Assembly: GCA_003116995.1 (NCBI GenBank)
Contig: BDSL01000031.1
Span: forward strand, 372,001-436,000
Reading direction: 5' to 3'
DNA length: 64,000 bases
From: Yamagishiella unicocca
Lineage: Eukaryota > Chlorophyta > Chlorophyceae > Chlamydomonadales > Volvocaceae
Positions within the stretch are counted from its first letter, which is position 1. Every line of letters begins with the position of its first letter. The notes under the pieces were generated by a model, which was not told the origin of the DNA, searched no databases, and saw only the letters and a program-made list of their open reading frames with translations. Below, in pieces: positions 1 through 12,742 of this stretch. The translations under genes were made by a program, and so were the position numbers.

Positions 1-10
1 TGCCTCAGTA

Positions 11-91
11 TCCCAAACGGGGTTTAATGCTCGTTAACGGGGTCAAAGCTCGTTAACGGGGTATCCCAAACGGGGTTTGATGCTCGTTAAC
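11..91. repeat. Imperfect direct repeat of about 28 bp
   Basis: The stretch beginning TCCCAAACGGGGTTT and ending ATGCTCGTTAAC occurs at 11-38 and again at 64-91. A further partial copy (GCTCGTTAACGGGGT) lies between them. No gene is visible around it. Confidence 0.6.
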
Positions 92-248
92 CGAAGATAG
101 CCCACCCGATAACCGACCCGATATGGAGTGGTTAACTCTGATTACCCAGCCCAACCCGGCCTGGTTGTACAGCAGCAACGACAGATTGGCATTCATTCTG
201 GTGTATTTACAAAGTAGGACCAGCTGCACAGCTGTCAATGCTGGAACC

Positions 249-450
249 CGCCGCCCGCACACGTCTGTCCACGCTGTCACCCGCCGGCCGCACACATCTG
301 TCCATGCTGTCACCCGCCGTCCGCACACGTCTGTCCACCCTGTCACCCGCCGCCTGCACACGTCTGTCCACGCTGTCACCCGACGCCCGTACATGTCTGT
401 CCACGCTGTCACCTGCCGCCCGCACACGTCTGTCCACACTGTCACCCGCC
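249..450. repeat. 33-bp minisatellite, about six copies
   Basis: Units recur every 33 bp (ACGTCTGTCC at 261, ACATCTGTCC at 294, ACGTCTGTCC at 327 and onward), with a few substitutions per copy. Because 33 is a multiple of 3, all frames stay open on both strands, which creates repetitive reading frames with no supporting gene structure. There are no unique spacers between conserved repeats, so it is not a CRISPR array. Confidence 0.85.
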
Positions 451-2390
451 ACCCACAAAAGGGTACACCAAGGGAACACGTCCTTCCATGCTGGCTATGT
501 TGTCCCGATCAATACCTGTCACCCTGCTATTCATCATGCCCTATCATGGACACAGAGCATGGTTCGAAAATGTCATGGTGCATGCACAGCATAAATAAAA
601 AAGCACACTGTATCCCTGCCATCCCTGCAACCTAGGTACATCTTCTAACCCTTGCCATTGCCATTGCCATTGCCCATGCACATGCTTGTCAGTGGGGCAC
701 AGGCATATTTTGTTGATTGTTTGTTACAAATTATGATGTTTTCTTGAACGATGGTGGGTTGGGCTTTCCGAGGCAGTTACTGTATCGGTTGACCGGGCTT
801 CGGTGAACCGGGCGCCTCGTTCACGCAACCGGGTCAGTCAGCCTGTTTGGTAAACGGCCCGGTAGGTCGGTAACCTGGGGGCAACCGAGGGTATGTATGC
901 CATAGGGATGATGTGGCTCATGTGGCTTCCGTTCAGCAGACCCCTGCAGACCGGGTTTTCAGTACAACGCACAGAAGGCTTCCTGTTCGCCTCTCTGTCA
1001 ACGGCAAGGGGTGTGGCAACCCTCGGTGGTTGCATCGGCACAAGCAAACTCGGCAAAAGGTGCAGCTGAAGGCAAATCAGATTGGGGATTTAAACCGCCA
1101 CCTCGGGGGATGAAATTCCGGCGAGGGGTTGCCACGCTGGGGATTATTAGAAAAGGGATAATGGGACAATAGATCAAACCCGCGGGGGATTGGATTTCGG
1201 AAGGGATTGTAGGACTGAGTAGCACTCACTTATTTTAAGGATTTGGATTAGAATCCCATTTTCCTGCCCTCTGCTGGGTGGTCCTGGCCAGCCCTGGCTA
1301 GCCCATCATGGGCCGTCTGCTGTGTTCCCGTCCCGTGTTTGCGCCCTAGCCGGGTATCGCATATCGATCGGTCTGCACTCTATATAGCTACGTAGTACAT
1401 ACTATTCAGCACATATGTATTCCGGCGCCAAATGGGGTCCACGCAAATCTGACAACGCCTTGGGAACCATGGGGTGCATACGAAGAGGTAGGCAGGCTTT
1501 GGCTGCTAATATGTACATGGAGCTCATTATTGGGCTGTCCGGGCGAGCGAACACAGTAAAAGAAGAGGGGCCCATCTGGGCCCATGTCCGTGGATCGATG
1601 TGGTTACCGTAGCCTCTATTATCGCCATTATCAAGTATCCCGTGTGCTCCAATCACCATGGAACAAACACTTCATCCTCCAAATGCAGGCAGCTCGTCAT
1701 AGCTGGTCTGGACCAGGGCCAGCCACGGCAGGGCAGTTCTGCAGCCAAACTGATGCAAGCTTACTCATACGCGTACCCATTGTCCCTAGCTGGGTTCCGG
1801 AGCTTATATCGATACTCCATTTCCTATCCATTTCCTATCTCGTCCATGTTGCAGGTCCTTGTAATGTTTCTATATTGTGGTCTGATGCTGGAATTGCAAG
1901 CAATCTCGTTTGTGGATTCATGACTGGTCGCCGTCATTAAGTTAATATGTGATGCTACACACCTAAAAAATTGCACCCGCAGGGCCAAAGCCAGTCACAA
2001 TGAAATGGATGCGATTACACACTCACGGTTTCGCGAGTTGGCCTCACAAACGGCCTCTGGACTTCAAACCCTCCCTGTCTCTCGCCCCGTACTGTTGCCG
2101 TTGTAGACATGCACAAGGTTTGTTTAATGATTTGTATCCCGATCACGTCCCGGTAAACGAATTCCAAGTGTACTGCTTGCTCGAGGCCTAACAGACTGTT
2201 GTGGGCTTGTGGCAGACACCAAAGTGCTCTGCTTCCTTGGGGTTATACGCCTAGCTATTGAGGCACTTAGCAGAAGTCAGAGCGTCTATGCAAGTAGGGG
2301 GTGGTGGCTTACCAAAGACCAACATACCGGTACACTGCCTCTGTGCTGAGTCAAGCTCTATCGTATAGCAACCCTACGTTCGCGCATTCG
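451..2390. other. Intergenic, no supported gene
   Basis: Only short reading frames without recognisable domains are seen. The stretch is less GC-rich than the coding regions. It contains a short TTGCCA run near 652-676. It probably holds the upstream region of the carboxypeptidase gene. Confidence 0.5.
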
Positions 2391-2394
2391 CACA

Positions 2395-2407
2395 GTTATA
2401 TATCAGC
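2395..2407 (+). promoter_or_regulatory. Possible TATA-like element of the carboxypeptidase gene
   Basis: The sequence GTTATATATCAG lies about 100 bp upstream of the ATG at 2507, in otherwise GC-rich DNA. The position suits a core promoter with a short 5' UTR. This is inference from sequence only. Confidence 0.3.
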
Positions 2408-2506
2408 GCCGGCAGGGAACCAGGGATCCTTCCTTGAAAGAATCTAACGAACCAAATCTCCATGCGGACGCTTAGGCGGGATTGTGCCATCTCTCCAAGC
2501 CTTGCC

Positions 2507-5500
2507 ATGAAATTCAATGCAGTGATACTGATTGGGATTGCTCTAGCAGCCGTCCTTCCTTCCAGCGCGAACGCCGCTCGCGCGTCGGCGGCGTCCATCC
2601 CTGGCGTTGGCGAGCTGCGCGCTGCAGCCGACGCCCGCCGTTCAGCTGGTTTGACTAACACGGATGGATCCAATGGAGATAATGCACGCCTAGCTGCTCG
2701 CCTCGCGGCATTGCGCGCAAGGTGCGAGCCGGGCGTGCTGTCGCTCCAAACTCTTACTTCAAAACCGAGACCGGCCGATCGCACCACTTGGGTCAGGAGC
2801 TCATGCGCATCGTGCACGGGGGTAGTGGTCCACGCAGACCGGCACCGGTGCGAAGGGCCGCCTGGTTCCGCCCGTTAGCAGTGTGCCACGCACACCCAGG
2901 ATGAGCCAGCCGGCTGCGCCGTCGAAGGAGCCGGTAGGAGGGACACCTACGGCTGTGGGACGTAGCCTTTGGAGAAAATTACCTTCCAGCCATTCCCTTG
3001 GATTCCGCTTTCCTGGGCCTTGTGGGTCGCTCCGCTCCGTGGCACCCGCACGTGCTACGTGCACGTCGTACCGCACGTGACGCTTCTGTCAGTCAGTCGT
3101 ACGCGGAAACCGCCGTCTGCCGCGGCCTGCCCCCGGCTCCGCCCCGCCCTCCACGTAACCGCCCCTTCCCCGCTTCCCCTCCTCCCCTCCTCTTGAACCC
3201 CTGAATCCTCCTTCCTTCGCAGGTCGGAGGAGTACGGCGACGAGGCTCTAGCCGACCTGGTGCCCCATCTCCCGGGCTGGGGCTCGGTGGACGACTTCAA
3301 CTTGTTCTCCGGGTGGGTGGGCGGTTGGCTGCTCGTGGGCTCGGTGGTTGATTGGTTGGTTGGATCGTTGGCGGTTGGCTCCGGTGGGCGGATCGCTGGC
3401 GACCCTTACTCTGCGCGCGGGTCGGGTTTGCGTTCATGAGGGCTGCGTCTCGCTCTGCTGGCGGTTGGCTCCTGTTGGTCGACCGGGCTTCGGAGCATCC
3501 AGGGGAAACATCCGCCACCCCCCTCCGGCCGGCCGACTGTGCATACAAGGCACGCCCACGCCCGCCCATGACGCCAGCGTCAGCCCTCCGATTGATAACG
3601 TCCGTACGGCATTGACGTCACTCCCGATGCGCCGTTCCTCGTCAACATCACTGCATCCACGGCTGCTGCTCCTTCCGCACGCGCCTGTCTGCCCATCTTC
3701 CTACCGCCGTTGCGCTGCCGCTGCCGTACCTGACGTGTCCGCTGCCGTAGGTACGTCACTGTGGACGACGATGCAGGCCGGGCCCTGTTTTACATTCTGG
3801 CTGAGGCCACCGCCGACCCCGCGCCTTCGTACGTGGACGGCGCGCAGGCTGCGGGCTCCGAAACCAACAAGCCGCTGGTGCTGTGGCTCAACGGGTGGGT
3901 GGATGGGGGCTGCTGGTCGCTGGAGGCATCCTACACGGCGCCCGGTAGATGCATCATCTTACGTACACTGTCCAGGGAGGGGGCCAACACACGTACACTG
4001 TCCAGGGAGGGGGCCAACATACGTACACTGTCCAGGGAGGGGGCCAACACACGTACACTGTCCAGGGAGGGGGCCAACACACGTACACCGTCCAGGGAGG
4101 GGGCCAACACACGTACACTGTCCAGGGAGGGGGCCAACACACGTACACTGTCCAGGGAGGGGGCCAACACACGTACACTGTCCAAGGAGGGGGCCAACAC
4201 ACGTACACTGTCCAGGGAGGGGGCCAACGTGTATGTTTGGGGGGAACTTGTTTTGCAGGGCGGTGGTGGGTTTGTCTTGGGGCCTCCCAAGTTCGCACCG
4301 TGAGCCTTCATCCGCACCGGCACGCTCACTCCGGTATCACCTCGTTGTTACCCCGCACCTCCCGCCCGCTCTTCCCTTCTTACCCCCACGGCCGCCCCCA
4401 TCACACCCTCCCTTCCCGCGCCTCGCCCTCCCTGGACCCCGCCTCCCGCTCCCAGCGGACCCGGCTGCTCGTCCATCGGGGGTGGCTTCATGAGCGAGCT
4501 GGGGCCCTTCTTTCCGCTGCCGGGGGGAAAGACCCTGCAGGTGGGCGGCTGGCTGCGGAGGGAGCGCGGGGACGGTCTGACAAGCGGTCTTATAGGCTGG
4601 CGGCTGGGCGGGCTCCTCGTGTGATGGAAAACGTCTCATGTGATAAAAAAAAGTCATGTGATGAAAAACGTCTCATGTGATGAAAACGTCTCATGTGACG
4701 AAAAACGTCTCATGTGATGAAAAACGTCTCATGTGATGAAAAACGCGTTTCTTCGCTGCGCCCGTTCCGCCCCCTCCCCCCTTCCGTCGGCTCCTCAGCG
4801 CAACCCCCACGCCTGGAACTCCTTCGCCAGCGTGCTGTTCGTTGAGAGCCCCGCCTTCGTGGGTTTCAGCTATTCCAACACCACCTCAGACGCCATCGTG
4901 GGTGAGTCCGGTGAGGGGAGTTGCAAAAAAGGGCCGGTTCCCTCTAGGGAGAGAGGGATTGGGCCAGTTGGCGGGCGGGCGAGAAGGCGTGGGGTTGAAC
5001 TGGGGATGACGAGGGACAGTGTTCCGGATAAGCCGCGTAAAGCAGCGCCACAGCACTTCCTCCAACGCACTGTGAGGCTCCGAAACCACCTCTCCCCACG
5101 CTGCGCCCCGAAACCCACGGCCCCATCGGCTGCCGCTGCCTCCGAAACCTAACCCACAGGCGACGGTCGTACGGCCGCCGACAGCCGCGTCTTCATGCTT
5201 CGCTTCCTGGAGCGCTTCCCGCGCTTCCGGAACACGCCCTTCTACGTGTCCGGTAAGCCGATGCGGCGGGAGCATGAGGGAACGTTGAGAGGGCTTTGTC
5301 AGCGCCACATTAGAAACCTTCACAAGGACTTCTATAACAGGCTAAGCCCGCGCCTCTCCCCCCAGGTGAGAGCTACGCGGGCCACTATGTGCCTAATCTG
5401 GCACTGGCGATCGTGGAGGGCAACCGGGCGGCGGCGGCAGGGGAGCCCAAGATCAACCTCCAGGTGCGTGGGAGGGGATGTTGGGGCGGCCAGCAAGTGG

Positions 5501-8500
5501 AGATAGGGGCTTGGGGGATCCGGATAGGAGGCTTGGAGGGTGTTGGGTTTTGGCGTGCCTAGTGGTCTCCTGCCAAGTGGGGCTTGTGGATGATCGAGTA
5601 CTCCTCACCAGGGAAGGCTTCGTCCACCCCACGTACACCAAAACGCCCGATACTCTGCTCCCTTCGCCCCTCCCACCCCCCAGGGGGTGTCCGAAGACAA
5701 TGCGCCAGCTATCCTGTCCATGTCGCGTAACCGGCTTGTATGCCTAACCCCGAACTTCGGCTCGCGGCCGGAACTGCCGCTCACCCCGCCGTCTCTCTCC
5801 CACTGGGTTTCCTCGCTTACTCCTCCCGCTTGCGCGCTGCTGTAGGGCTTCCTGGTGGGCAACCCCTGGACCGATGCTGCCATCGACAACCTAGGTACGT
5901 ACGGCGGTAGTTGGGGCCGGCGGTTGCGAAAGGATAGCGCACGCCATCGCTGTGTTCTATCCACCAACTCTATTGGTGCGGCGATGATATCATGAGTCGT
6001 CCCGAGGTGCTTTTCTGAAGAAAGCGACCTGGGGGGGTATGCCGTGCCGTGCAATTCTTTCCCGCCAAATGTACCGTAATGGTCGTCGACCTTCCTGAAG
6101 TGGAGGAAGTGCGAAATTATAAGTCGCAATCCTATTCCTCCAAGGAAATGCTTAATGCGAACACGAATTCCGTGATCCTTCGGATGTCATCCAACCCACC
6201 ATCACCGTGCCGCGTGGTCACAAGCAACGGTCCGCGACTGTAGCTCACGCACCACAACGTTTCCATTATCTTTGCGCTTGGGGCAATGTCGCAGACTGTG
6301 AGGTCCAACCGAGTCGCGACTATTGCTGGTTGAAAACTTATTCCTTCCCCGTCGGTCGTGTCCTTCGGGACCGTCCGCAATATTTGACGTCCTTTTTAGG
6401 ACCACCCATTTTTTAACTGAAGTCATCAAACACCCATGTGGCCACAACATGATATTCACAGTGGAACTTGAAAGCTATGTATATGCCCCAATCCTTGCCA
6501 GGCGCTATCGACTACTGGTGGGGGCACGCGCTCGTCAGCGATCAGACGGCCCAGGGAGTGAGGGCCAACTGCAACTTCTCTCGCATCGGTGGGTGCCGCG
6601 CGAGCTTGGCGAATCAGCGGTGGATGGGGGGGACGGTCTTGCTTACCTTATGGGGGGGGATGCGAGGTGGCAGTCTACCTCCCCGCCCTCGCCCTGGCTT
6701 GACGGATTACCGTTGTGCGGGTGGTGGCGGTGGTGAGGGGGGTAGCGGCGTTGATGCTGGTGCTGGTGGGTCAGTCCCCAAGGGAGGGTGGGCGTGAATG
6801 ACAGCGAATGGCGAAGTTAGCATACGGCTCCGCCTCCTTCTCCTCCTTCTCCTCCTTCTCCTCCACCACCGCAACCACCGCAACCACACACGAAAATGCC
6901 CCTCTCCTCCTTTCACCATGACCACTACCCCTTGCAGTTGCTAGCCTTACCAGACCTGCTCTGCCTTGTTTTACCCATGACCCTCGCCTCGCGCCCCCCC
7001 CCTCCCTCCCGCCCTTGTAACCCTCCCTCCCTCCCTCACAGGCCCGCTGGACCCGCACCCGATGCACCCGGAGGCGGAAACACGCGACGAGCTGTGCGAC
7101 GACTTCTGCAACAAGTGAGGCACCTCGTGCACACGCTTTCCGGGGCGGGAAGGGGCGCAGGGAGGCGCTGATGGCTCAGGGCGGGAAGGGGCGCAGGGAG
7201 ACGTTGATGGCTCAAGGGGGGGTCCTGGATGCGGTGGGAGCCAGAGGCCGGGACTGGGCTGCGTGTTGGTCCAGGAGGGGGCGGGAAGACCCGGTAACAC
7301 GACAAAGGGCAGACAGATGGGATCCAGAGAGTAGACGCTCACATCTTCTCACCTCCCGGTGCCCGCGCCTAGGTGCTGATGTCCGCCCCCTATCCCACCT
7401 CGCGTCTGCCGTGCCGTGTCGTACCGTTGTCGTACCGTTGTCGTACCACCAGGGCGTTTGATGAGCTGGGCGCCATCAACATCTACGAGATCTACGCGGA
7501 TCTGTGCGCGGAGCCGCCGGGTCTCCGCCGCCAGGTGGGAGGGGGGGCCCGGGCCATTACTGGGACAATCCCAAGAGCGGGTCGTTCTGGGTTTTTTTTT
7601 TTGTAAACATGCGACCAGCAAGTTACGGTTTAGATCCTTGCACCGTCTGTTCTAGGTGCGGGTTCTCCTTTGCTCGGTAAATACACATCTCTATCCTCTC
7701 CTGCAAGTACGACTGTATGGAATGACTGTGGCGGTTCTTTTCTGTAACACCCTAGTCCTCCTCTGCAAGTACGACTGTATGAGATGACTGTGGCGGTTCT
7801 CTTCTGTAAAACCCTTCCCTCTCCACCGCCGCTGCTGCACCTTCAGGTGGAGGCGCTGGGCTGGGCGCTAGGAGGCGGCGGGGCATCCGAGCAGCAGCAG
7901 CAGCAGGGGGGCCGGGGCTCCCTCAGGGCTCTGGCGGCGAGGGCCGCTGTCTCGCGGAGGCCCTCCGGGGCGCGTCCCGCCGGTGGCCAGACGCAGCGGC
8001 AGGGCGCCGCGGTGTCGTACAGGTCATCGCGGCTGTCGTCCAGCGGCGACGGCGCTGACTCCGGGTACGACCCTTGCGTCGACGACGAGGCCGAGAACTA
8101 CCTCAACCTGCCGGAGGTGGGGTCACGTGGGTGGGGGTGGGTGGGCATGGTTTGCTTGTTACAGACGTAAGGCCCGAAGGCCCTGACCGTTTAAGGGAAT
8201 CCGAGAATTCACGGCCGATAAACCGAGGGCGGCGACGGCGGTGGATGGGCGCGAGGAGAGTCGTGAGGGGGACGGACGGGGCACGGATACCGGCACTCCA
8301 GCTGCCAACCACTATACCTTCCAACGGCGGTACCACCTCGAGTCGGTTTATGTGTTTGTTCTCTACCCCCCCTTCCTCCCCAACCCCCTCCCATCTCCCC
8401 GCCCCCCCTGGCTTCCCAGTCCGCCGGCTGTCCTCAAAGCTCCCTCCCACCACCACCACTGCCCGCCCCTCAGGTCCAGAAGGCCCTCCACGCCAACCAG

Positions 8501-9875
8501 ACCGTGAAGCTGCCCTGGCGCTGGACCGACTGCACCCGATCCATCCTGTACTCCAGGGAGGACCTCCTGAGCTCCATGCTGCCAACTTACCAGCGGCTGC
8601 TGCAGGTCGGTGTCGTACGAGCGGGCAGCTGGGGGATGGCCGGAGTGGTATGAAGGGGGCATGGGAAGGGGGGGATATATTCGTTGCTGAAAGGTTGTTG
8701 TAGTAGTTGGGTGCAGACGCCTCCAAGATGACTCCACCGCACTCCGAGCCTGCCCCCAGCCTACTCAGCACCCAACCGCTCCCGGTGATTGGCCCTTCCT
8801 CCCGCATCTCCCGGTCCCTCCCTCCCAACCCCGCCTTTCCCAACCAACCTCCCCGCCACTACCACCTCACAACCACCAACTCCCAACTACCACCTCCCAA
8901 CTGCCACCACCCCAGGCCAACCTCCGCATGCTGATCTACAGCGGCGACGTGGACGGCATCGTGCCGGTGGTTGGCACCCGGCGCTGGGTGTCGTCGCTGA
9001 GGCTCAAGGTACGGCTGCGGGGGGTTACAGAAAAGAATCGTTGACCGTTGACTCGACATGGGAAGTGTAGTGGGTGTGCGGGGGGGCCCGCCGCGGTATG
9101 GACGGGAGCAACGGCAACTGCAACTGCCGCCAACTGACGCCAACTGACGCCAACTGACGCCAACTGACGCCAACTGACGCCAACTGACCTCCACCACATC
9201 ATGGGCGTGACCCTAGACCGGGTGCTGGCTGCTCTTGCCAGCAGGGTTGGTGTCACGTTGGGGGCGGTGGGAACGGTGTGCCTCTCGCGGTGCTGTCCAG
9301 GTGCTATGGGCTACACGGAGGATCCGCCCCTCCCTGGACCGCTCCCAAGTGCCCCTCCCTGGACCGCTCCCAAGTGCCCCTCCCTGGACCGCTCCCAAGT
9401 GCCCCTCCCTGGGCCGCTTCCACTTACACCCCCCCCCTGTCCAGTTGCGTAAAACGTCCCCCCCCGCCCGCTCCTGCCTCGGGCTGCACAGGAGAAGGAC
9501 GCATGGCGCGCCTGGACCAACGGTGGCCAGGTGCGTTTGGGAAGTTTGGGTAGTTGGGTTCGTTGTATTGTTGCCACAGGCCCGCAACCGTCTCAAGGCA
9601 TGCCAAGTGTGCCAAATGAGACGCAGCAGATCCACCTCAATCAACTCAGACTCCCCGTCGCCCAGCTGAAGCCTCTTCCCCCCTTCCCCCCGTCCTCCGC
9701 CCCTGCTACCTCGCTCCTCGCTCGCTCGCTCGTCCCGCAGGTGGGCGGATACGTGGTCGAGTACTCGGGCCTTACGTTTGCGACCGTGCGCGGGGCGGGC
9801 CACATGGTGCCGTACGTGCAGCCGGTGCGCGCGGCGCACTTGGCCAAGACCTTCCTGACGGGAGAGTCGCTGTAG
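2507..9875 (+). CDS. Serine carboxypeptidase (peptidase family S10), secreted or vacuolar
   Basis: Exons: 2507-2721, 3223-3312, 3751-3894, 4456-4540, 4799-4901, 5160-5252, 5366-5463, 5846-5894, 6502-6588, 7042-7114, 7453-7534, 7847-8116, 8474-8605, 8916-9008, 9492-9530, 9741-9875; 595 aa with all phases consistent. The start was chosen because [20 protein letters not shown] followed by ANA is a clear signal peptide. Family signatures appear in order: LVLWLNGGPGCSS (about 143-155, oxyanion hole), [23 protein letters not shown] with nucleophile Ser246, [29 protein letters not shown] (about 515-524, catalytic Asp) and GAGHMVPY with catalytic His572. The whole triad is present, so an active exopeptidase that removes C-terminal residues is expected. 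Exon 12 carries a Gln/Ser/Arg-rich insert of roughly 60 residues before [13 protein letters not shown], absent from typical plant homologues. N-glycosylation sequons (NTT, NFS, NQT) suit the secretory route. Family assignment is firm; physiological substrate is unknown. Confidence 0.93.
3961..4229. repeat. 30-bp minisatellite in carboxypeptidase intron 3, nine copies
   Basis: The unit starts ACGTACACTGTCCAGGGAGG and repeats at exact 30-bp spacing with only scattered substitutions. It lies wholly between the exon ending LVLWLNG and the exon beginning GPGCSS. The frames it opens are therefore intronic artefacts. Confidence 0.9.
4624..4745. repeat. Short tandem repeat (about 19 bp) in carboxypeptidase intron 4
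   Basis: Six or so copies of GATGAAAAACGTCTCATGT with small indels. The A-rich unit stands out against the GC-rich surroundings. Confidence 0.8.
9121..9189. repeat. 10-bp tandem repeat in carboxypeptidase intron 14
   Basis: CAACTGACGC is repeated about six times without variation just after exon 14. Confidence 0.85.
9322..9420. repeat. 25-bp tandem repeat in carboxypeptidase intron 14
   Basis: About four copies of a unit containing CCTCCCTGGACCGCTCCCAA. It lies in the same intron as the 10-bp array. Confidence 0.8.
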
Positions 9876-10170
9876 GCCGAGTGCGGCTCTGTAGAAGACT
9901 GTGGTTGCAGCTACAGCCGTATGACGGCAGCTGTAGCAGTTGTTGCAGCCGTGCAGCACGCAGTAGCTGTAGCCGTATAGCTGACGCGGGCGGTTCGGGG
10001 GGGGGGTAATTAAATGTGGGGGCCGAAGCAGACGGCCCCCGCGGGAGCGGAGAGCGGGGCGGGTTGGCGCCTCATTGGCGCAGTACCGCACTGGCTGTAG
10101 ATCTGGGCTTTGGGGGTTGTAGGCGGAGCAGTGCAGCTGTGGAGGTAGCGCAGATAACGCGAGTGGAGGT

Positions 10171-10222
10171 GGAGGAGGGGACTAAAGGAGGGGACTGAAG
10201 GAGGGGACTGAAGGAGGGGACT
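10171..10222. repeat. 13-bp tandem repeat
   Basis: About four copies of AGGAGGGGACTGA with one substitution, in the 3' flank of the carboxypeptidase gene. Confidence 0.7.
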
Positions 10223-11715
10223 GCAGAGGCCAGGGACGGGGGGGGTGTCAGGCCGCACACACCGCCTAGCAATCCGCATCATCGAGGGGTGACACGAGCA
10301 GGGGCTTAACCGCGTGGCGATGCGACCTCCTGCCGACCGGCGGGCGCGACAGTAGGCATGTAGGTAGGTACCGGTAGGCAACGGCGGGAGAGGGGGAGGG
10401 GGGGCAGCTCCAGCCCCCTTGCGTCGTAACGTGTCGTACACCGCACAACGTGTCGTTTGTGGAAGGAAGGACTGCGGCGCCAATGGTGCCACTCACGTCT
10501 CCGAGGCCGGTCTTAGCAGCGCCGTCTGTACGCCAGCCTTGACGCGGGCGCGGCGGCCGCTACAGCCCTTCCACACCCCTCATGTGTATTACTAGCTTAC
10601 CCCGCTGAGCCACGGGCGCGTCGTGCGTGCGTGTGTGTTTTTAATATGCTGTGTGTGCGTCGCGTGACGAGCCCAGGGAGCCAGCCACCATTTACATCGC
10701 ACGTATTGCTATACCGGACAGCTCCGCAGCTCCACCTAAGCCGCTCCAGCGTTAGTTCATAAATAAAATACTCAGCCGCCACCTGGCAACATGCAAGTGC
10801 TTGTCTAACGAACGCCAACCAACAAACCATTCCGTTGTATGTTCGTACGACCGGGTGTACGACTGGCCGATATTAGACCGTTTGGGGCCCCTCTCGGCTC
10901 CCTCGCTTGATCGAACGCCCCGCCACTCTGCTGAACGGCCGCAGCTAGGTGGTGTGCTGAGCAGACGAAGGACCAAAGCTGATCTCCGCTGCCGCAGCCT
11001 AATCCTAGGATCCCGCCCCCAGCTCTTCAGCTCTCAGCCCGGCCTGCCTTCAGAGAGGCAACACACGGAGCGCGCTCCCTCGTTTGCTCCTGCATCCGCA
11101 GAGGCCGGCAGCGGCCTGCCCTCTCCCTCTCCCACCCCCCTTGCTTCAGCATCCCCGCTGGTTTTGACTGCTCGGCAGGCGTATGCCACGCCAAGAATAA
11201 CCTTTCGTTCGTCCAATTCACGGCCACAAAAACGCTCGACAAGCACACCTAGATGCCGTACGCACGAGCCAACATAAAACACATACACGCCGCACTCGGC
11301 ACGGGCCGTCCGTGGGCCCTGCGGCGTCAATGTCACACATGCCTCAGCACATGCCTCGCTACAGTGCATCCGCATGCCTCCTTCGTGCAGCCTACAACGA
11401 ACGCACAAGCCAACCCCACGATAATAACAGGACGGTGCTCCCTGATTTTACGGCAAGTCAAGACGGAAGATAGATAAAAAGACGCGTCTGTCCGCCGCTG
11501 CCTCACGCGCGTTTCGCAAATGATACACTCGCGGACATGGAGGTGCCGTCGCATATCGCAGCCAAGCCCAATGATGGTACCTAACAGCCAACAGCAGCGG
11601 CACGATGGCGCCGCTGCTCGATCAATACGTTCTTTGCTGCTGCGGCGGCGGCTCTGACTGCCAGCCACTGACATGAACAACACAAGCAGCGAATGCCTCC
11701 GTCTCCATCCCCCTA

Positions 11716-11803
11716 TCCTCCACCTCCTCCTCTCCTTTTCCTTGCACTCCTCCTCTCCTTTTCCTCCTCCTCCTCCTCCTCCTCCTCCTCCTCCTCCTCT
11801 CCC
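11716..11803. repeat. CTC/TCC microsatellite
   Basis: A pyrimidine tract made mainly of CTC triplets, with the purest run at about 11760-11803. It opens poly-Ser, poly-Pro and poly-Arg frames that are not genes. Confidence 0.8.
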
Positions 11804-12742
11804 CCTCACCATCATGCCAAGCCCCTACCCATCCCCTCAAACACACTTCCCACCAACCACCGCTGCCCCACCAGCTCAAAGTCGTCAGCTACAAGGCGTA
11901 CTGTCGTATGCCGTAGCACCAAGCCGATACAGGCAACATGACACCAGTGCCAATCACCTGATGAAACTGCCGACCTGCCCCCGGGCCCCCGACGGCAGGG
12001 CCCTGCAAGTGGCGCAGCAACGTGGCGTGGTTTCTTTGCGTTCCCTCGGCATCGCGCCATCGATCGCAGATGAGTTCGTTGGCCGTTGAGAGGGTCACGG
12101 AAGCCGTACGGCAGATGGCCGTACATCACGGGAGAGCAGTACAGATGCGTGCACATGAGTGCAACACGATATCGCAGTGTCTTCTTCGCAACTTTATTGC
12201 CGTGCGAACCCTTGCTCCAGTTTGCCTGCACAGCAGATATTCATGTCGTACATGGCGTACGGTCGCAGCGTACGGAGAACCGGAGGTGAAGGTCCCTGGA
12301 TAACCAGAACACATGATCACACCGCCATCATCACCAACTCATCGCCGGCAGACGCATTGCGCCGCCCGCCCCAGCGGGCGACTCGCGTCGCTCTGACGCT
12401 ACTTCGGCGCCGCCCAGGAACGACGCGCGCGAGAACACAAGCAGACAGGAGCAGCAGGTATATAACACACACATAGGAAAACCCACAACAAAAAAAAGCA
12501 CCTCGGGAAGGCTGCAGCACAGCTGCCGAGTTCGTTGCAGCCCGTCGAAATATGCGTACGACAACGGTTATCATACGACGGAACACGCGCTCTGCAGCTG
12601 CCGCCGCGCGCCGACACGCATCGGCTGCGTGCACCGGTGGGGTCAGCGGCCTTGCACAAAGGTGGTACTGGAACCGGCCGAAGCTATGGTACGCATTCGG
12701 GGCGGGATGCCGAACCGTCGTATTACTCCAACCACCTGGCGG

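Larger units (their letters stand above)
9876..12742. other. Intergenic between convergent genes
   Basis: This holds the 3' flanks of the carboxypeptidase (+) and the EF-hand gene (-). No reading frame here has a recognisable domain or a consistent splice model. I did not find a close TGTAA signal for the carboxypeptidase. Simple repeats at 10171-10222 and 11716-11803 are listed separately. Confidence 0.5.

Noticed and set aside
249..450. Possible CRISPR array (regular 33-bp repeats)
   Set aside because: The whole 33-bp unit is repeated without unique spacers, and the window is eukaryotic nuclear DNA.
3761..4329. Repetitive frames on both strands across the 30-bp array
   Set aside because: They lie in carboxypeptidase intron 3; the flanking exons join in phase to give LVLWLNGGPGCSS.
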